From assembly GCA_030527325.1 (NCBI GenBank), contig JAUNBA010000004.1, forward strand, positions 123,748 through 159,367: DNA of 35,620 nucleotides, given 5' to 3'. The DNA comes from Slackia sp. (GTDB lineage: Bacteria; Actinomycetota; Coriobacteriia; Coriobacteriales; Eggerthellaceae). The position numbers were made by a program, and so were the translations under genes. Position 1 is the stretch's first letter. Each line of letters opens with the position of its first letter. The notes below the pieces were generated by a model. That model was not told where the DNA came from and did no database searches. It saw nothing but the letters and a program-made list of their open reading frames with translations. Below are positions 8,935 to 16,559 of this stretch, piece after piece.

Positions 8935-10404
8935 ATGTCGAACCTCGCCACGGGCCGCACCGATAGGGTGAACGACCCCAACGGGCTTTCCATGCCTCAT
9001 CTCATCGCGGCCGTCATAACCGCCGTCATCGGCGGCGGCGTGTTTACCATGGCGGGCGATATGGCCGCCGCCGGCGCCAACACCGCCGCCGTCTTGATCG
9101 GCTGGCTGGTGTGCGGCATCGGCGTTTTCTGCCTCATGATGTGCTTTTACGCGTTGAACAAATTCAAGCCCGAGCTGACGGGCGGCATCTACAGCTACGC
9201 CCGTGCGGGCTTCGGCGAATTCATGGGCTTCAATTCGGCCTACGGCTACTGGATCAGCGCCCTGTTGGCCACGGTTTCCTACACCACGCTGCTGTTCGCC
9301 AGCTTGTCGTTTTTCTTTCCCGTGTTCGGCGAGGGCAATAACCTGATATCGGTCATCGGCGCATCGCTCATCGTGTGGATATGCTGGGCGCTTGTGTGCC
9401 GCGGCGTGAAAGAGGCGGCCAGCATCAACATCATCACCACGATCGCCAAGCTGGTGCCGCTGTTCGTCGCCATCGTCGCCATTATCTTCTCCATGCATTT
9501 CGATCCCGCCGTCTTCATGGAGAACTTCTGGGGCGAACCCGGCGGTCCTGCGCTGTGGGATCAGATCGTCGGCACCGTGGGCGTGAGCATCTGGATCTTC
9601 TTGGGCATCGAGGGCGCCGTCGCCATTTCGGGCCGCGCGAAGTACAGCAAGGACGTCGGCCGCGCCACCATCATCGCGTTTTGCGGCATCCTCGCCATCT
9701 ATCTGATCGTTTCCATCCTGTCCATGGGCGTCATGCCGCGCGCCGAACTGGCCGCGCTGCCCAATCCCTCCATGGCCGGCGTGCTCGAAGTCGTGGTCGG
9801 GCCGTGGGGCGCCGCGCTGGTGAACCTGGGCGTGGCCCTGTCGCTTCTGGGCGCTATGCTGGGCTACACCATCATCGCGTCCGAGTGCCCGCATGAAGCG
9901 GCCGAGCAGGGCGTCTTCCCGAAGATTTTCGCGAAGAAGAACAAAAACGGCGCGCCTGTCGTCACGTGCACCATCACCTGCCTCATCGTGCAGGCCTTCC
10001 TGATCGTCATCCTGTTCTCCGAGCAGACGTATCAGTTCTTCTACGGCGTGTCGGTTTCCATGATCTTGATTCCGTATTTCTTCAGCACGTTCTATCTGTT
10101 CGTCTGCGCCGTGAAAAAAGACGGCTTCGGAGAGGCGAGCGCGGCTTCGGTGTGGTTCTACCGCGTCGTCGGTTTCGTCGGGTTCTTTTACAGCCTGTTC
10201 TTGATCTACGCGGGCGGCTTGACGGGCCTCATGATCACCACGATCCTGTTCGCCCCCGGCATTCTGCTGTACGTCTACGGCCAGAAGGAGCGCGGCCAGG
10301 CTATCTTGCCGAAGACTTCCGACAAGGTGGTCGCCGCGGCCATCGTGGTCTTCTTCGTGGTGAGCCTCGTCATGATAGTCACGGGGCAGATCAGCGTCAT
10401 CTAG
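8935..10404 (+). CDS. APC-family basic amino acid/polyamine antiporter
   Basis: A 489-residue integral membrane protein with about twelve hydrophobic segments. The start of helix 1, AAVITAVIGGGVFTMAGDM, has the GxG-type unwound substrate site of the APC superfamily, and ELTGGIYSYARAGFGEFMGF follows as in AdiC/ArcD-type exchangers. Such proteins swap arginine, ornithine, lysine or polyamines across the membrane, but the exact substrate cannot be read from the sequence; arginine/ornithine exchange is my best guess. The start at 8935 has a modest AAAGCAGG site; a further upstream in-frame start would add an unrelated segment. The 213-base gap before it shows only an A-rich stretch around 8816 and no convincing promoter. 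No catabolic partner gene is adjacent. Confidence 0.85.
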   Translation: MSNLATGRTDRVNDPNGLSMPHLIAAVITAVIGGGVFTMAGDMAAAGANTAAVLIGWLVCGIGVFCLMMCFYALNKFKPELTGGIYSYARAGFGEFMGFNSAYGYWISALLATVSYTTLLFASLSFFFPVFGEGNNLISVIGASLIVWICWALVCRGVKEAASINIITTIAKLVPLFVAIVAIIFSMHFDPAVFMENFWGEPGGPALWDQIVGTVGVSIWIFLGIEGAVAISGRAKYSKDVGRATIIAFCGILAIYLIVSILSMGVMPRAELAALPNPSMAGVLEVVVGPWGAALVNLGVALSLLGAMLGYTIIASECPHEAAEQGVFPKIFAKKNKNGAPVVTCTITCLIVQAFLIVILFSEQTYQFFYGVSVSMILIPYFFSTFYLFVCAVKKDGFGEASAASVWFYRVVGFVGFFYSLFLIYAGGLTGLMITTILFAPGILLYVYGQKERGQAILPKTSDKVVAAAIVVFFVVSLVMIVTGQISVI

Positions 10405-10551
10405 TTTCGTTTCCAACGCGCTGACGCTTGCTCCGCGCGCTTCTTGCCATGCACGCCGTTCGGTGCGATGCGACGATTCGCTTCGTATCGGGCGGCGTGC
10501 GTGGTTTCGCCGTGGCGCCCGCCGCGCGCCGCGTCGCGCGGAAAAGCCGTG

Positions 10552-10560
10552 TGCTACTAT
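10552..10560 (+). promoter_or_regulatory. Possible extended -10 element (TGCTACTAT) before the FtsB-like gene
   Basis: TG-C-TACTAT lies 57 bases before the predicted start of the FtsB/DivIC-like gene, with no clear -35. The rest of the 213-base gap 10405-10617 shows neither a terminator nor another signal. Confidence 0.4.
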
Positions 10561-10617
10561 GCCAGCATCTTTCAGTTAACGATGACCTGCGATTGTGTTC
10601 GAGGAGCACGACAGCCC

Positions 10618-11742
10618 ATGGCCCGAGACGGCAACCCCAATATCATCGCGTTCGACGATGCCAAGCGCATGGCGTCCGTCTACGGGCAGCCCCCGGTCCG
10701 TTCGCGCTACGCCGCCGACGGCCGCGCTTTCGCGGGCGCGGGCGAGCAGCGACGCGCGCCGCGGGTTCCGTCCTGGTACGAACCGGCCGATGCCGCGCGT
10801 TCTGTCGTGCGGGATGTATCCGACGATGCTCGTTTCCCCTCGCAGAGAGCCTCGTCGCATCGCTCGTTTGACGCGTCCGACGGGCGCGCGGCCGCTGCCG
10901 CCTCCGCGCGCGTCGATGCGTTTTCCCGCGATATCGACTTCGCCGTTCCCGACGACGACATCTTCGAACAGGTCGCGCCGCGTGCCGCGCTCGAATGCTA
11001 CGACCCCTCGGGCGCGAAGGAAGGCTTTTATTCGTCGCGCCTCGCGCGTCGCGAGGAGGGACGTGCCGCGCGCGCCAAGCGGAAAGCCGAGCGCTTGTTC
11101 TTCCGTCAGTTCGGGTCGGATGAGCCGGCTGAGCCGACTTCGCGCGCGGCATTGTATAAAGGCGAAATGGGGCGCAGCCACCGTCGGGCGTTTTCCGATC
11201 TGAACAACGCCGCGAAAAGCGGTTCGTCGTCGGCGGCGTATTCCGGCGCGCGCCCGTCGCGCCTGTCGCGTCGGTTCGCGTCGCCTTTGATCGTCGCGAT
11301 GCTCGTCATTGCCTTCGTCATAGGGTCTGCCGCGTTTCTTTATCCCACGGCGCGCCAATACTACGTCGAATCGCGTGAGGAGGCCCGCCTGCAGGCCGAA
11401 TACGACGCCATCGCCGCGCGCAACCACATCATCGAAGAGCGCATCGACCATCTGAAAACCGACGAGGGCATCGAAGACGCCGCCCGCGCCGAACTGGGCT
11501 GGGTGCATGAGGGCGAGACCGCAGGCATCGTGCAGGGGCTCGGCCAGGGCATTTCGAGCGCCGCCATCGCCGATATCGAGGCGCAGGTGAAAAGCGGCAG
11601 CGTGCCTGCGCCCGAAACGTGGTATTCGCCGTTTCTCGACATGGTCTTCGGCTACGTCGATCCTGCCACGGTGGTGCCGGAAAACACCGATGTATCGAAT
11701 GTGAGCGACGTGTCGGCCCCTGTGCAGGAAGGCCGCTCGTAG
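10618..11742 (+). CDS. Septum formation initiator (FtsB/DivIC-like) with long N-terminal region
   Basis: A 374-residue bitopic membrane protein of the FtsB/DivIC family, which forms a coiled-coil complex with FtsL and FtsQ/DivIB in the divisome. Residues 1-215 are a charged, Ala/Ser/Arg-rich, probably disordered cytoplasmic region. A single membrane segment spans ~221-243, followed by a coiled coil (~247-285, ESREEARLQAEYDAI) and the family end motif TDEGIEDAARAELGWVHEGE (281-300). FtsB itself is only about 100 residues, so the N-terminal part is a large lineage-type extension. The start at 10618 is chosen for GAGGAG eleven bases upstream; upstream in-frame codons would add unsupported residues. 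The next gene, ppx, begins 19 bases after the stop, and its ribosome-binding site overlaps this stop codon, so they are co-transcribed. Confidence 0.85.
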   Translation: MARDGNPNIIAFDDAKRMASVYGQPPVRSRYAADGRAFAGAGEQRRAPRVPSWYEPADAARSVVRDVSDDARFPSQRASSHRSFDASDGRAAAAASARVDAFSRDIDFAVPDDDIFEQVAPRAALECYDPSGAKEGFYSSRLARREEGRAARAKRKAERLFFRQFGSDEPAEPTSRAALYKGEMGRSHRRAFSDLNNAAKSGSSSAAYSGARPSRLSRRFASPLIVAMLVIAFVIGSAAFLYPTARQYYVESREEARLQAEYDAIAARNHIIEERIDHLKTDEGIEDAARAELGWVHEGETAGIVQGLGQGISSAAIADIEAQVKSGSVPAPETWYSPFLDMVFGYVDPATVVPENTDVSNVSDVSAPVQEGRS

Positions 11743-11761
11743 GAGGAAGGGGGCGTTCGAC

Positions 11762-12706
11762 ATGCGTGTCGCCGCCATAGATATAGGAACGGTGTCGAGC
11801 AGGCTTCTGATCGCCGATGCGGATGCGGACGGCGTGCACCCGCTCGTTCGCCGTAGCGCCATCACCGATTTGGGTGAAGGCGTCGATGCGACGGGTCGTT
11901 TGTCCGAGGATGCCATCGACCGCACGGTCGAGCAGGTGCGGGCGTACCGCCGTCTGGTCGACGAGGCCTCCTGCGATACGGTCGTCGCCATCGCCACGAG
12001 CGCGAGCCGCGATGCCTCCAACGCGCGGGTGTTCGTCGACCGCCTGAGGGACGTGGGCGTCGAGCTTTCGGTCATCGAAGGATCGCGCGAGGCCGAGCTG
12101 TCGTTTCTGGGCGCCGCGAACGATTTTCGCGGCGAGCGCATTCTGTTCTGCGATATCGGCGGGGGATCGACCGAGCTTGCGTACGGCGCCGTGGGCGGCG
12201 CATCCGACGCGCTTGTGCCCGAGGTCGCGCTCGAAGCGTTTCGCTCCTTCGACATCGGCGCGCGCCGCATGACCGAGCGCTTTTTGCGCTGCGATCCTCC
12301 GGCGCCCGAGGAGCTTTCCGCCGCGCGCCGTTGGGCCGAAGACGTCCTTTCTCCGTTTTTCGAAGGCCGCGCTATTCGGGCGCAGCGTCTGGTGGCGGTG
12401 GCGGGAACGCCCACGAGCGTCGTCGCGGTGCGCGACGGGCTCGTGCCGTACGATTCCTCTCGCGTGCACAAGGCGTGCGTTTCCCATGAGGAGTTCTCCG
12501 CGGTGGCGGCCCGCATGCGCTCCCTTCCGCTTGCGCAGCGCGCCGCGGTGCCCGGCATCCAGCCCAAGCGCGCGGGCATTTTCCCCGCGGGCGCTTTGAT
12601 CCTCGACGTCGTGATGGGGCTTGCCGGCGCTTCGTCGTTCACCGCGAGCGAAAGCGACATCTTGATGGGCATCGTGCTCGACGCGGCGCGCGCTGCAGGC
12701 GAATAG
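11762..12706 (+). CDS. ppx: Ppx/GppA-family exopolyphosphatase
   Basis: A 314-residue member of the ASKHA-fold Ppx/GppA family, which removes terminal phosphate from inorganic polyphosphate or converts pppGpp to ppGpp. Signature phosphate-binding loops are AIDIGTVSSRLL (N-terminus), ATSASRDASN (~79-88) and FCDIGGGSTEL (~128-138). It is the short single-module form found in actinobacteria, lacking the C-terminal HD-like domain of the E. coli enzyme. AGGAGG overlapping the upstream stop gives a clear start. The ftsB-ppx pairing is typical of actinobacteria, where a DUF501 gene often sits between; that gene is absent here. Confidence 0.9.
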   Translation: MRVAAIDIGTVSSRLLIADADADGVHPLVRRSAITDLGEGVDATGRLSEDAIDRTVEQVRAYRRLVDEASCDTVVAIATSASRDASNARVFVDRLRDVGVELSVIEGSREAELSFLGAANDFRGERILFCDIGGGSTELAYGAVGGASDALVPEVALEAFRSFDIGARRMTERFLRCDPPAPEELSAARRWAEDVLSPFFEGRAIRAQRLVAVAGTPTSVVAVRDGLVPYDSSRVHKACVSHEEFSAVAARMRSLPLAQRAAVPGIQPKRAGIFPAGALILDVVMGLAGASSFTASESDILMGIVLDAARAAGE

Positions 12707-12745
12707 GTGTCTTTCGTGACGCGGCGCGGGAGCCTGCGGCTTTTT

Positions 12746-12754
12746 TGCTATCAT
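12746..12754 (+). promoter_or_regulatory. Extended -10 element (TGCTATCAT) before tRNA-Leu
   Basis: TTTTTTGCTATCAT ends 36 bases before the mature tRNA. The extended -10 TGC-TATCAT gives a start near 12761. No matching -35 hexamer is seen. Confidence 0.5.
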
Positions 12755-12790
12755 GAATCCTTGCGTTTTCGGACGCATGCCGCACGACGG

Positions 12791-12874
12791 GGGAGCGTGG
12801 CGGAACGGCATACGCAGGAGACTTAAAATCTTCCGGCTTCGGTCTTGTGGGTTCGAATCCCACCGCTCCTACCA
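12791..12874 (+). tRNA. tRNA-Leu (anticodon UAA)
   Basis: A class II tRNA with a long variable arm. The acceptor stem GGGAGCG pairs with CGCTCCT (one G-U pair at the end), the T arm is GTGGG-TTCGAAT-CCCAC, and the anticodon loop CTTAAAA in a GGAGA/TCTTC stem gives TAA, reading UUA codons, which are rare in this GC-rich genome. CCA is encoded (12872-12874). Downstream, 12935-12970 can fold into a GC-rich hairpin (GCCGCCT with AGGCGGC) without a T tract. Confidence 0.96.
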
Positions 12875-13001
12875 TGCGGAAGCCGCGCGACGCCGCGCGG
12901 AATCTGCGGGTTCGCACGCTCCGAAACGCGCAAGGCCGCCTGCGGTCGCGCATCGCGCGCACAAGGCGGCATGGTGGCGGCGATGAAAAGGGTTATGACG
13001 T

Positions 13002-14072
13002 ATGACGGCTGATGAACTGAGGGATGCAAGCATGGAAGATCTTCTGAGGGCCATAGAGAATCCCCCGTCGTCTTTCGAGGAGTATCTCGATTCCTACGCG
13101 GACACCGTCGGAGAGCTCGTGAACACCTTCATTCCTCGCGGCACCCATGACGATATGAACACGTATCTGTACGATCCGCTGTTCGCCTACAGCCGCAACG
13201 GCGGCAAGCGCCATCGTCCCCTGATCTGTTTCGCGTCGTGCCTGGCGGTGGGCGGCGACGTGCGCCTGGCGGTTTCGGCCGCTGCGGCCATCGAGCACTT
13301 CCATACCGCCGCGCTCATTCATGACGACATCGCCGACGAGGCTACGCTGCGCCGCGGCGAGCCGTGTCTGCATCTCACCGAGGGGCTCGGCATCGCCATC
13401 AACGCGGGCGATCTGGCGTTGTCGTTGGTGAACGGCAGCGTTATGAAGGATCCCGCGCTCAGCGACGCGCTGAAGGTGCGCGTCGTCACCGAACTCATCG
13501 AAATGACGCGGCGTACCGTGGAAGGCCAGGCGCTCGATTTGGGCTGGGCGCGCGACGGCCGCTACGATATCACCCCCGAAGACTACCTGGTCATGGCCAC
13601 GCACAAAACCGCGCATTATTCGGGAGCCGTGCCGCTGGCCATCGGCGCCATCATCGGCGGCGGCTCCGAGGCCGAAATCGAGGCGCTGCGCAATTACGGC
13701 CTCGACACGGGCCTGGCGTTCCAGATTCAAGACGACCTGCTCAATATCGAGGGCGACGCCGACGTGGTGGGCAAGGATTTCTGCAGCGATATCACGGAGG
13801 GCAAGCGCACGCTCATGGTGGTGCACGCGCTGCAGAATTCCGCCAAGCGCGACCGTCTGATCGAAATCCTCTCGAGCAAGACTTCCGATCCCGCGGTGCT
13901 TGGCGAGGCGGTGGCCATCATGCGCGAAAGCGGCTCGATCGAGTACGCGCGCAGCTATGCCGAAAACCTGACGAGCGTGTCGAAGGTGCGTTTGAAGGAT
14001 ATCCTCGAGGAAAGCCCTGCTCGCGATTTGCTCATCTCTATGGCTGATTACTTCGTGAGTAGGCTCAAGTAG
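13002..14072 (+). CDS. Polyprenyl diphosphate synthase
   Basis: A trans-isoprenyl diphosphate synthase (356 aa) that extends allylic diphosphates with isopentenyl diphosphate. It shows GGKRHRP (67-73), the first Asp-rich motif DDIAD (108-112) and the second as DDLLN (244-248), where the last Asp of DDxxD is Asn. The fifth residue before the first motif is Ala (A103) rather than an aromatic residue, which in this family points to long products, consistent with a menaquinone side chain; this is inference. AAAAGGG ten bases upstream supports the start at 13002; an in-frame ATG at 13032 with GAGGG upstream is an alternative. Its substrate would come from the MEP pathway, for which ispD and ispF lie in this window. 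The next gene starts 5 bases after the stop. Confidence 0.9.
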   Translation: MTADELRDASMEDLLRAIENPPSSFEEYLDSYADTVGELVNTFIPRGTHDDMNTYLYDPLFAYSRNGGKRHRPLICFASCLAVGGDVRLAVSAAAAIEHFHTAALIHDDIADEATLRRGEPCLHLTEGLGIAINAGDLALSLVNGSVMKDPALSDALKVRVVTELIEMTRRTVEGQALDLGWARDGRYDITPEDYLVMATHKTAHYSGAVPLAIGAIIGGGSEAEIEALRNYGLDTGLAFQIQDDLLNIEGDADVVGKDFCSDITEGKRTLMVVHALQNSAKRDRLIEILSSKTSDPAVLGEAVAIMRESGSIEYARSYAENLTSVSKVRLKDILEESPARDLLISMADYFVSRLK

Positions 14073-14077
14073 AAAGC

Positions 14078-14839
14078 GTGACCGAAGCGATGATTTCCGC
14101 GACCATTCATAGGCAGGATAAAGAAGGCGACCAGTTCGAGCTGGGCGATCGCCTGCTGTATCTGCGCACTCCCCATTTCACGGGCAAAGACGTCGAGGCC
14201 CTGCAGACGGCCCTCGGCGCGTTGGGTTTCGCCTGCGGCGGCGTGAGCGGCACGTTCGGCGCCTACACCGAAGGCGCGCTGCGCAAGTTCCAGCTGAACA
14301 TGGGTCTGGTTCCCGACGGCATCGCCGGCGTGAACACGTATGCCATCCTGCGCAACCTGCACAACGCCTGGATGGATAAGCCTCAGGTCGAAGAGCGGGC
14401 CTACATGGGCTTCGCGCGCGCGGCCGACGTGCTTGAAGAACACGCGGTCTGCCTGTTCGGCACGGAGGGCTTCACGCGCAAGGTGGCGTCGTACATGTCC
14501 AACCTGGCCATGGCGACCAATCCCCGGTCCAAGATGGTCAGCGCCGAAACGCTGCTCGTCGCCCCCGACGCCTCCATGCTGCTGACGCACATCGTGGGCC
14601 CGGGCGATGCGGTGGATGCCTCGGTGCCGCGCGTCATCTGCGACGACGCTTCGGCGCTTTCCAAGCGCATCGCCGCCGCCGTCGATGCGGCGCGTGCGAA
14701 GAAGGCCGAGGGCGGTCCTTTGCGCATCGCCATAGAGTTGGCCGACCGCGCGTGCGGCGCGTCGGACGACGAGGCCGATCGTATGGCGCATCACGATGCC
14801 ATTCAGCTGCTCGACGCGTTCTGCATGGCATTTTCATAG
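14078..14839 (+). CDS. Peptidoglycan-binding-domain protein, no signal peptide
   Basis: A 253-residue protein. Residues ~30-95 are a PG_binding_1 domain (GKDVEALQTALGALGF, then GTFGAYTEGALRKFQ and GLVPDGIAGVNTYAIL). Residues ~110-250 match no family I can name and contain GTEGFTRKVASYMSNLAM and a hydrophobic, Ala-rich end. No signal peptide or membrane segment is visible, so a cytosolic location is predicted, odd for a peptidoglycan-binding domain; a CwlM-like regulatory role could be imagined but is not shown. The start is uncertain: GTG at 14078, or ATG at 14090, neither with a strong ribosome-binding site. Five bases from the polyprenyl synthase stop, it is probably translationally coupled. 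A very strong terminator follows. Confidence 0.8.
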   Translation: MTEAMISATIHRQDKEGDQFELGDRLLYLRTPHFTGKDVEALQTALGALGFACGGVSGTFGAYTEGALRKFQLNMGLVPDGIAGVNTYAILRNLHNAWMDKPQVEERAYMGFARAADVLEEHAVCLFGTEGFTRKVASYMSNLAMATNPRSKMVSAETLLVAPDASMLLTHIVGPGDAVDASVPRVICDDASALSKRIAAAVDAARAKKAEGGPLRIAIELADRACGASDDEADRMAHHDAIQLLDAFCMAFS

Positions 14840-14850
14840 GAAACGTTTCC
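14839..14850. other. 12-bp perfect palindrome at the end of the PG-binding gene
   Basis: GGAAACGTTTCC starts on the last base of the stop codon and is perfectly palindromic. It could be a protein-binding site or part of the 3'-end structure ahead of the terminator. Confidence 0.45.
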
Positions 14851-14863
14851 GACTCCGCTTTCG

Positions 14864-14913
14864 AGCCGCGCCTTCGAATCCGTTCGCGATTCGAAGGCGC
14901 GGCTTGCTTTTTT
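14864..14913 (+). terminator. Very strong Rho-independent terminator
   Basis: A perfect 17-bp stem (14864-14880 with 14888-14904) with loop CGTTCGC is followed by TGCTTTTTT. It ends the polyprenyl synthase operon. Confidence 0.95.
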
Positions 14914-14997
14914 CCGGCGCGGTTTTCATTTTCGTGGACGCCTTATGGTGGCCGTATGTGTTAGGTGGCGTTTCTTCGCGCAGGCGGCTGCGTTTTT

Positions 14998-15006
14998 TGC
15001 TATGGT
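14998..15006 (+). promoter_or_regulatory. Extended -10 element (TGCTATGGT) before the NlpC/P60 gene
   Basis: TTTTTTGCTATGGT lies 52 bases before the start codon and closely matches the element before tRNA-Leu (TTTTTTGCTATCAT). No -35 box is visible. Confidence 0.45.
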
Positions 15007-15057
15007 AAGAACTTAACCGATACCCTGAAATCGACTCATTCACGCAAAGGGGCTTGT

Positions 15058-16272
15058 ATGGCTGAACAGAAAATGCATCTGACGAGGCGCGCGTTCGTGG
15101 GCGGCGCGGCCGCGTTCGGCGTCGTGTCGCTGAGCGTGCCCGGCATCGCGTTCGCCGACCCGACGTCCGCCGATAAGCAGGCCGAAGCCGCCGCTGTGCG
15201 CGTCAAACTCGACGACATGCAGGCAAGGCTTTCCCAGGCTTCCGACGATTACTATACCGCGCTGCAGGAGCACGACGACGCCAAGGCGAAGATGGACGCG
15301 GCCCAGACCAAGATCGACGAGAACAACGTGCGCATCGCCGAGCTGCAGGAGCGTTTGGGCGGCCGCGCGCGCAGCATGTACCGCAACGGCCAGACCACCT
15401 TCCTCGACATCCTGCTCGGATCCGCTTCGTTCGACGACTTCCTGAAGAACTGGGATTCGCTGGAAACCCTGAACGACAACGATGCGCGTCTCGTCGCCGA
15501 AACCAAAACGCTGCGCGAAGATAACGAGGCGCAAAGGGCCGAATATTCCGCCCAGGCCGACACCGCGAAGCAGAAGATGGACGAGGCGTCCGCCATCAAG
15601 ACCGAGGCCGAAGCGCTCGTCGAGCAGTACCAGGCCGAGGTCGATTCCCTCGACGCCGAGGTAGCCGAGCTGGTGCGTCAGGAGCAGGAGGCCGCGGCTG
15701 CGGCCAAGGCGGCTCAAGAAGCGGCGAAGTTCCAGGAGGAGGATCGCACGCAGGGTCCCGCCGCGCAAGGCAATGCTTCCGAAGGCTCGTCGAACGGCGG
15801 AGCAGCGCCGTCCACTCCTTCGGCTCCTGCGCCCGCACCTTCTCCGTCGCCGGCTCCTTCGCCCTCGCCGGCCCCGACTCCGTCTCCTGCGCCGAATCCT
15901 GGCGGCGGCTCGTCTTCGGGCGGCAACGGCACGCCGAACACGGCGGCATTGGGCGTCGCCCAGACGCAGCTGGGCGTCCCGTACGTATGGGGCGGCACCA
16001 CGCCGGGCGTCGGCTTGGATTGCTCGGGTCTGACCAGCTATTGCTACAGCGCAACCGGCTACAGCATCGGCCGCACCACGGGCGCGCAGTACGCCTCGGC
16101 GCGCTACGTGCTTTCGCTGTCCCAGGCTCAGCCCGGCGACGTTTTGTACACGGGCGGCCATGTGGGCATCTGCGCCGCGCCAGGTGGCGGCAGCTACATC
16201 CATGCTCCTCAGCCGGGGCAGGTCGTGTGCTATTCGTCCTATCAGCAGTTCTACTGCGCGCTGCGCTGGTAG
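15058..16272 (+). CDS. Secreted NlpC/P60 peptidoglycan hydrolase with Tat-type signal
   Basis: A 404-residue cell-wall endopeptidase of the NlpC/P60 family, predicted to cut stem-peptide bonds during growth or separation. Residues 1-33 form a twin-arginine-like signal (LTRRAFVGG, hydrophobic stretch, AFA-DP cleavage site). Residues ~38-228 are a coiled coil with PcsB/RipA-like character. Residues ~245-290 are a Pro/Ser/Ala wall-spanning linker with PAPSPSP repeats. Residues ~294-404 are the catalytic domain, with C322 (LDCSGL), H368 (GHVGI) and H382 (YIHAP). AAAGGGG sets the start at 15058. It is monocistronic, with a strong terminator before it and a T6-TGCTAT promoter element. tatA lies just downstream of the next tRNA. 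Confidence 0.92.
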   Translation: MAEQKMHLTRRAFVGGAAAFGVVSLSVPGIAFADPTSADKQAEAAAVRVKLDDMQARLSQASDDYYTALQEHDDAKAKMDAAQTKIDENNVRIAELQERLGGRARSMYRNGQTTFLDILLGSASFDDFLKNWDSLETLNDNDARLVAETKTLREDNEAQRAEYSAQADTAKQKMDEASAIKTEAEALVEQYQAEVDSLDAEVAELVRQEQEAAAAAKAAQEAAKFQEEDRTQGPAAQGNASEGSSNGGAAPSTPSAPAPAPSPSPAPSPSPAPTPSPAPNPGGGSSSGGNGTPNTAALGVAQTQLGVPYVWGGTTPGVGLDCSGLTSYCYSATGYSIGRTTGAQYASARYVLSLSQAQPGDVLYTGGHVGICAAPGGGSYIHAPQPGQVVCYSSYQQFYCALRW

Positions 16273-16285
16273 CATCGGGCATCGT

Positions 16286-16309
16286 GCGGGCGCGCCGTGA
16301 CGCGCCCGC
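16286..16309 (+). terminator. Hairpin after the NlpC/P60 gene
   Basis: GCGGGCGCG and CGCGCCCGC form a perfect 9-bp stem around CCGTGA, 13 bases after the stop. No T tract follows, so termination is possible but not sure. Confidence 0.5.
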
Positions 16310-16375
16310 TGCGTCGTCGAGCGTCGTCCGTAGGCCTCGACGGGGTATCTTTCTCGATAGATTGGAAAATACCCT

Positions 16376-16405
16376 TTGCTTTTCGGAAATATGTGCTAAT
16401 ATATA
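16376..16405 (+). promoter_or_regulatory. Promoter of tRNA-Pro
   Basis: This is the most AT-rich stretch of the window. TTGCTT (16376-16381) pairs with either the extended -10 TGC-TAATAT (16394-16402, 15-base spacer) or TATATA (16400-16405, 18-base spacer). The tRNA begins about 20 bases later. Confidence 0.6.
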
Positions 16406-16425
16406 GCGCGCTGTTTGCGATATGT

Positions 16426-16502
16426 CGGGACGTGGCTCAGCTTGGTAGAGCGCTGCGTTCGGGACGCAGAGGCCGCAGGTTCAAATCCTGTCGTCCCGAC
16501 CA
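16426..16502 (+). tRNA. tRNA-Pro (anticodon CGG)
   Basis: Acceptor stem CGGGACG/CGTCCCG, T arm GCAGG-TTCAAAT-CCTGT and anticodon stem CTGCG/CGCAG with loop TTCGGGA give anticodon CGG, reading CCG. CCA is encoded at 16500-16502. A seven-T tract (16503-16509) follows at once and may end part of the transcripts before tatA. Confidence 0.96.
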
Positions 16503-16559
16503 TTTTTTTGCAAAAGCATTCATAAGCCCGCACGACGGGCAGTATCCCTGGAGGAATAT

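Noticed and set aside
8854..10416. 520-codon minus-strand open frame opposite the antiporter
   Set aside because: His/Asp/Gly-rich composition is the complement of a hydrophobic membrane protein in GC-rich code; no domain is visible.
12791..16502. tRNA genes as sites for integrated mobile elements
   Set aside because: No integrase, transposase or direct repeat of a tRNA 3' end is found near either tRNA.
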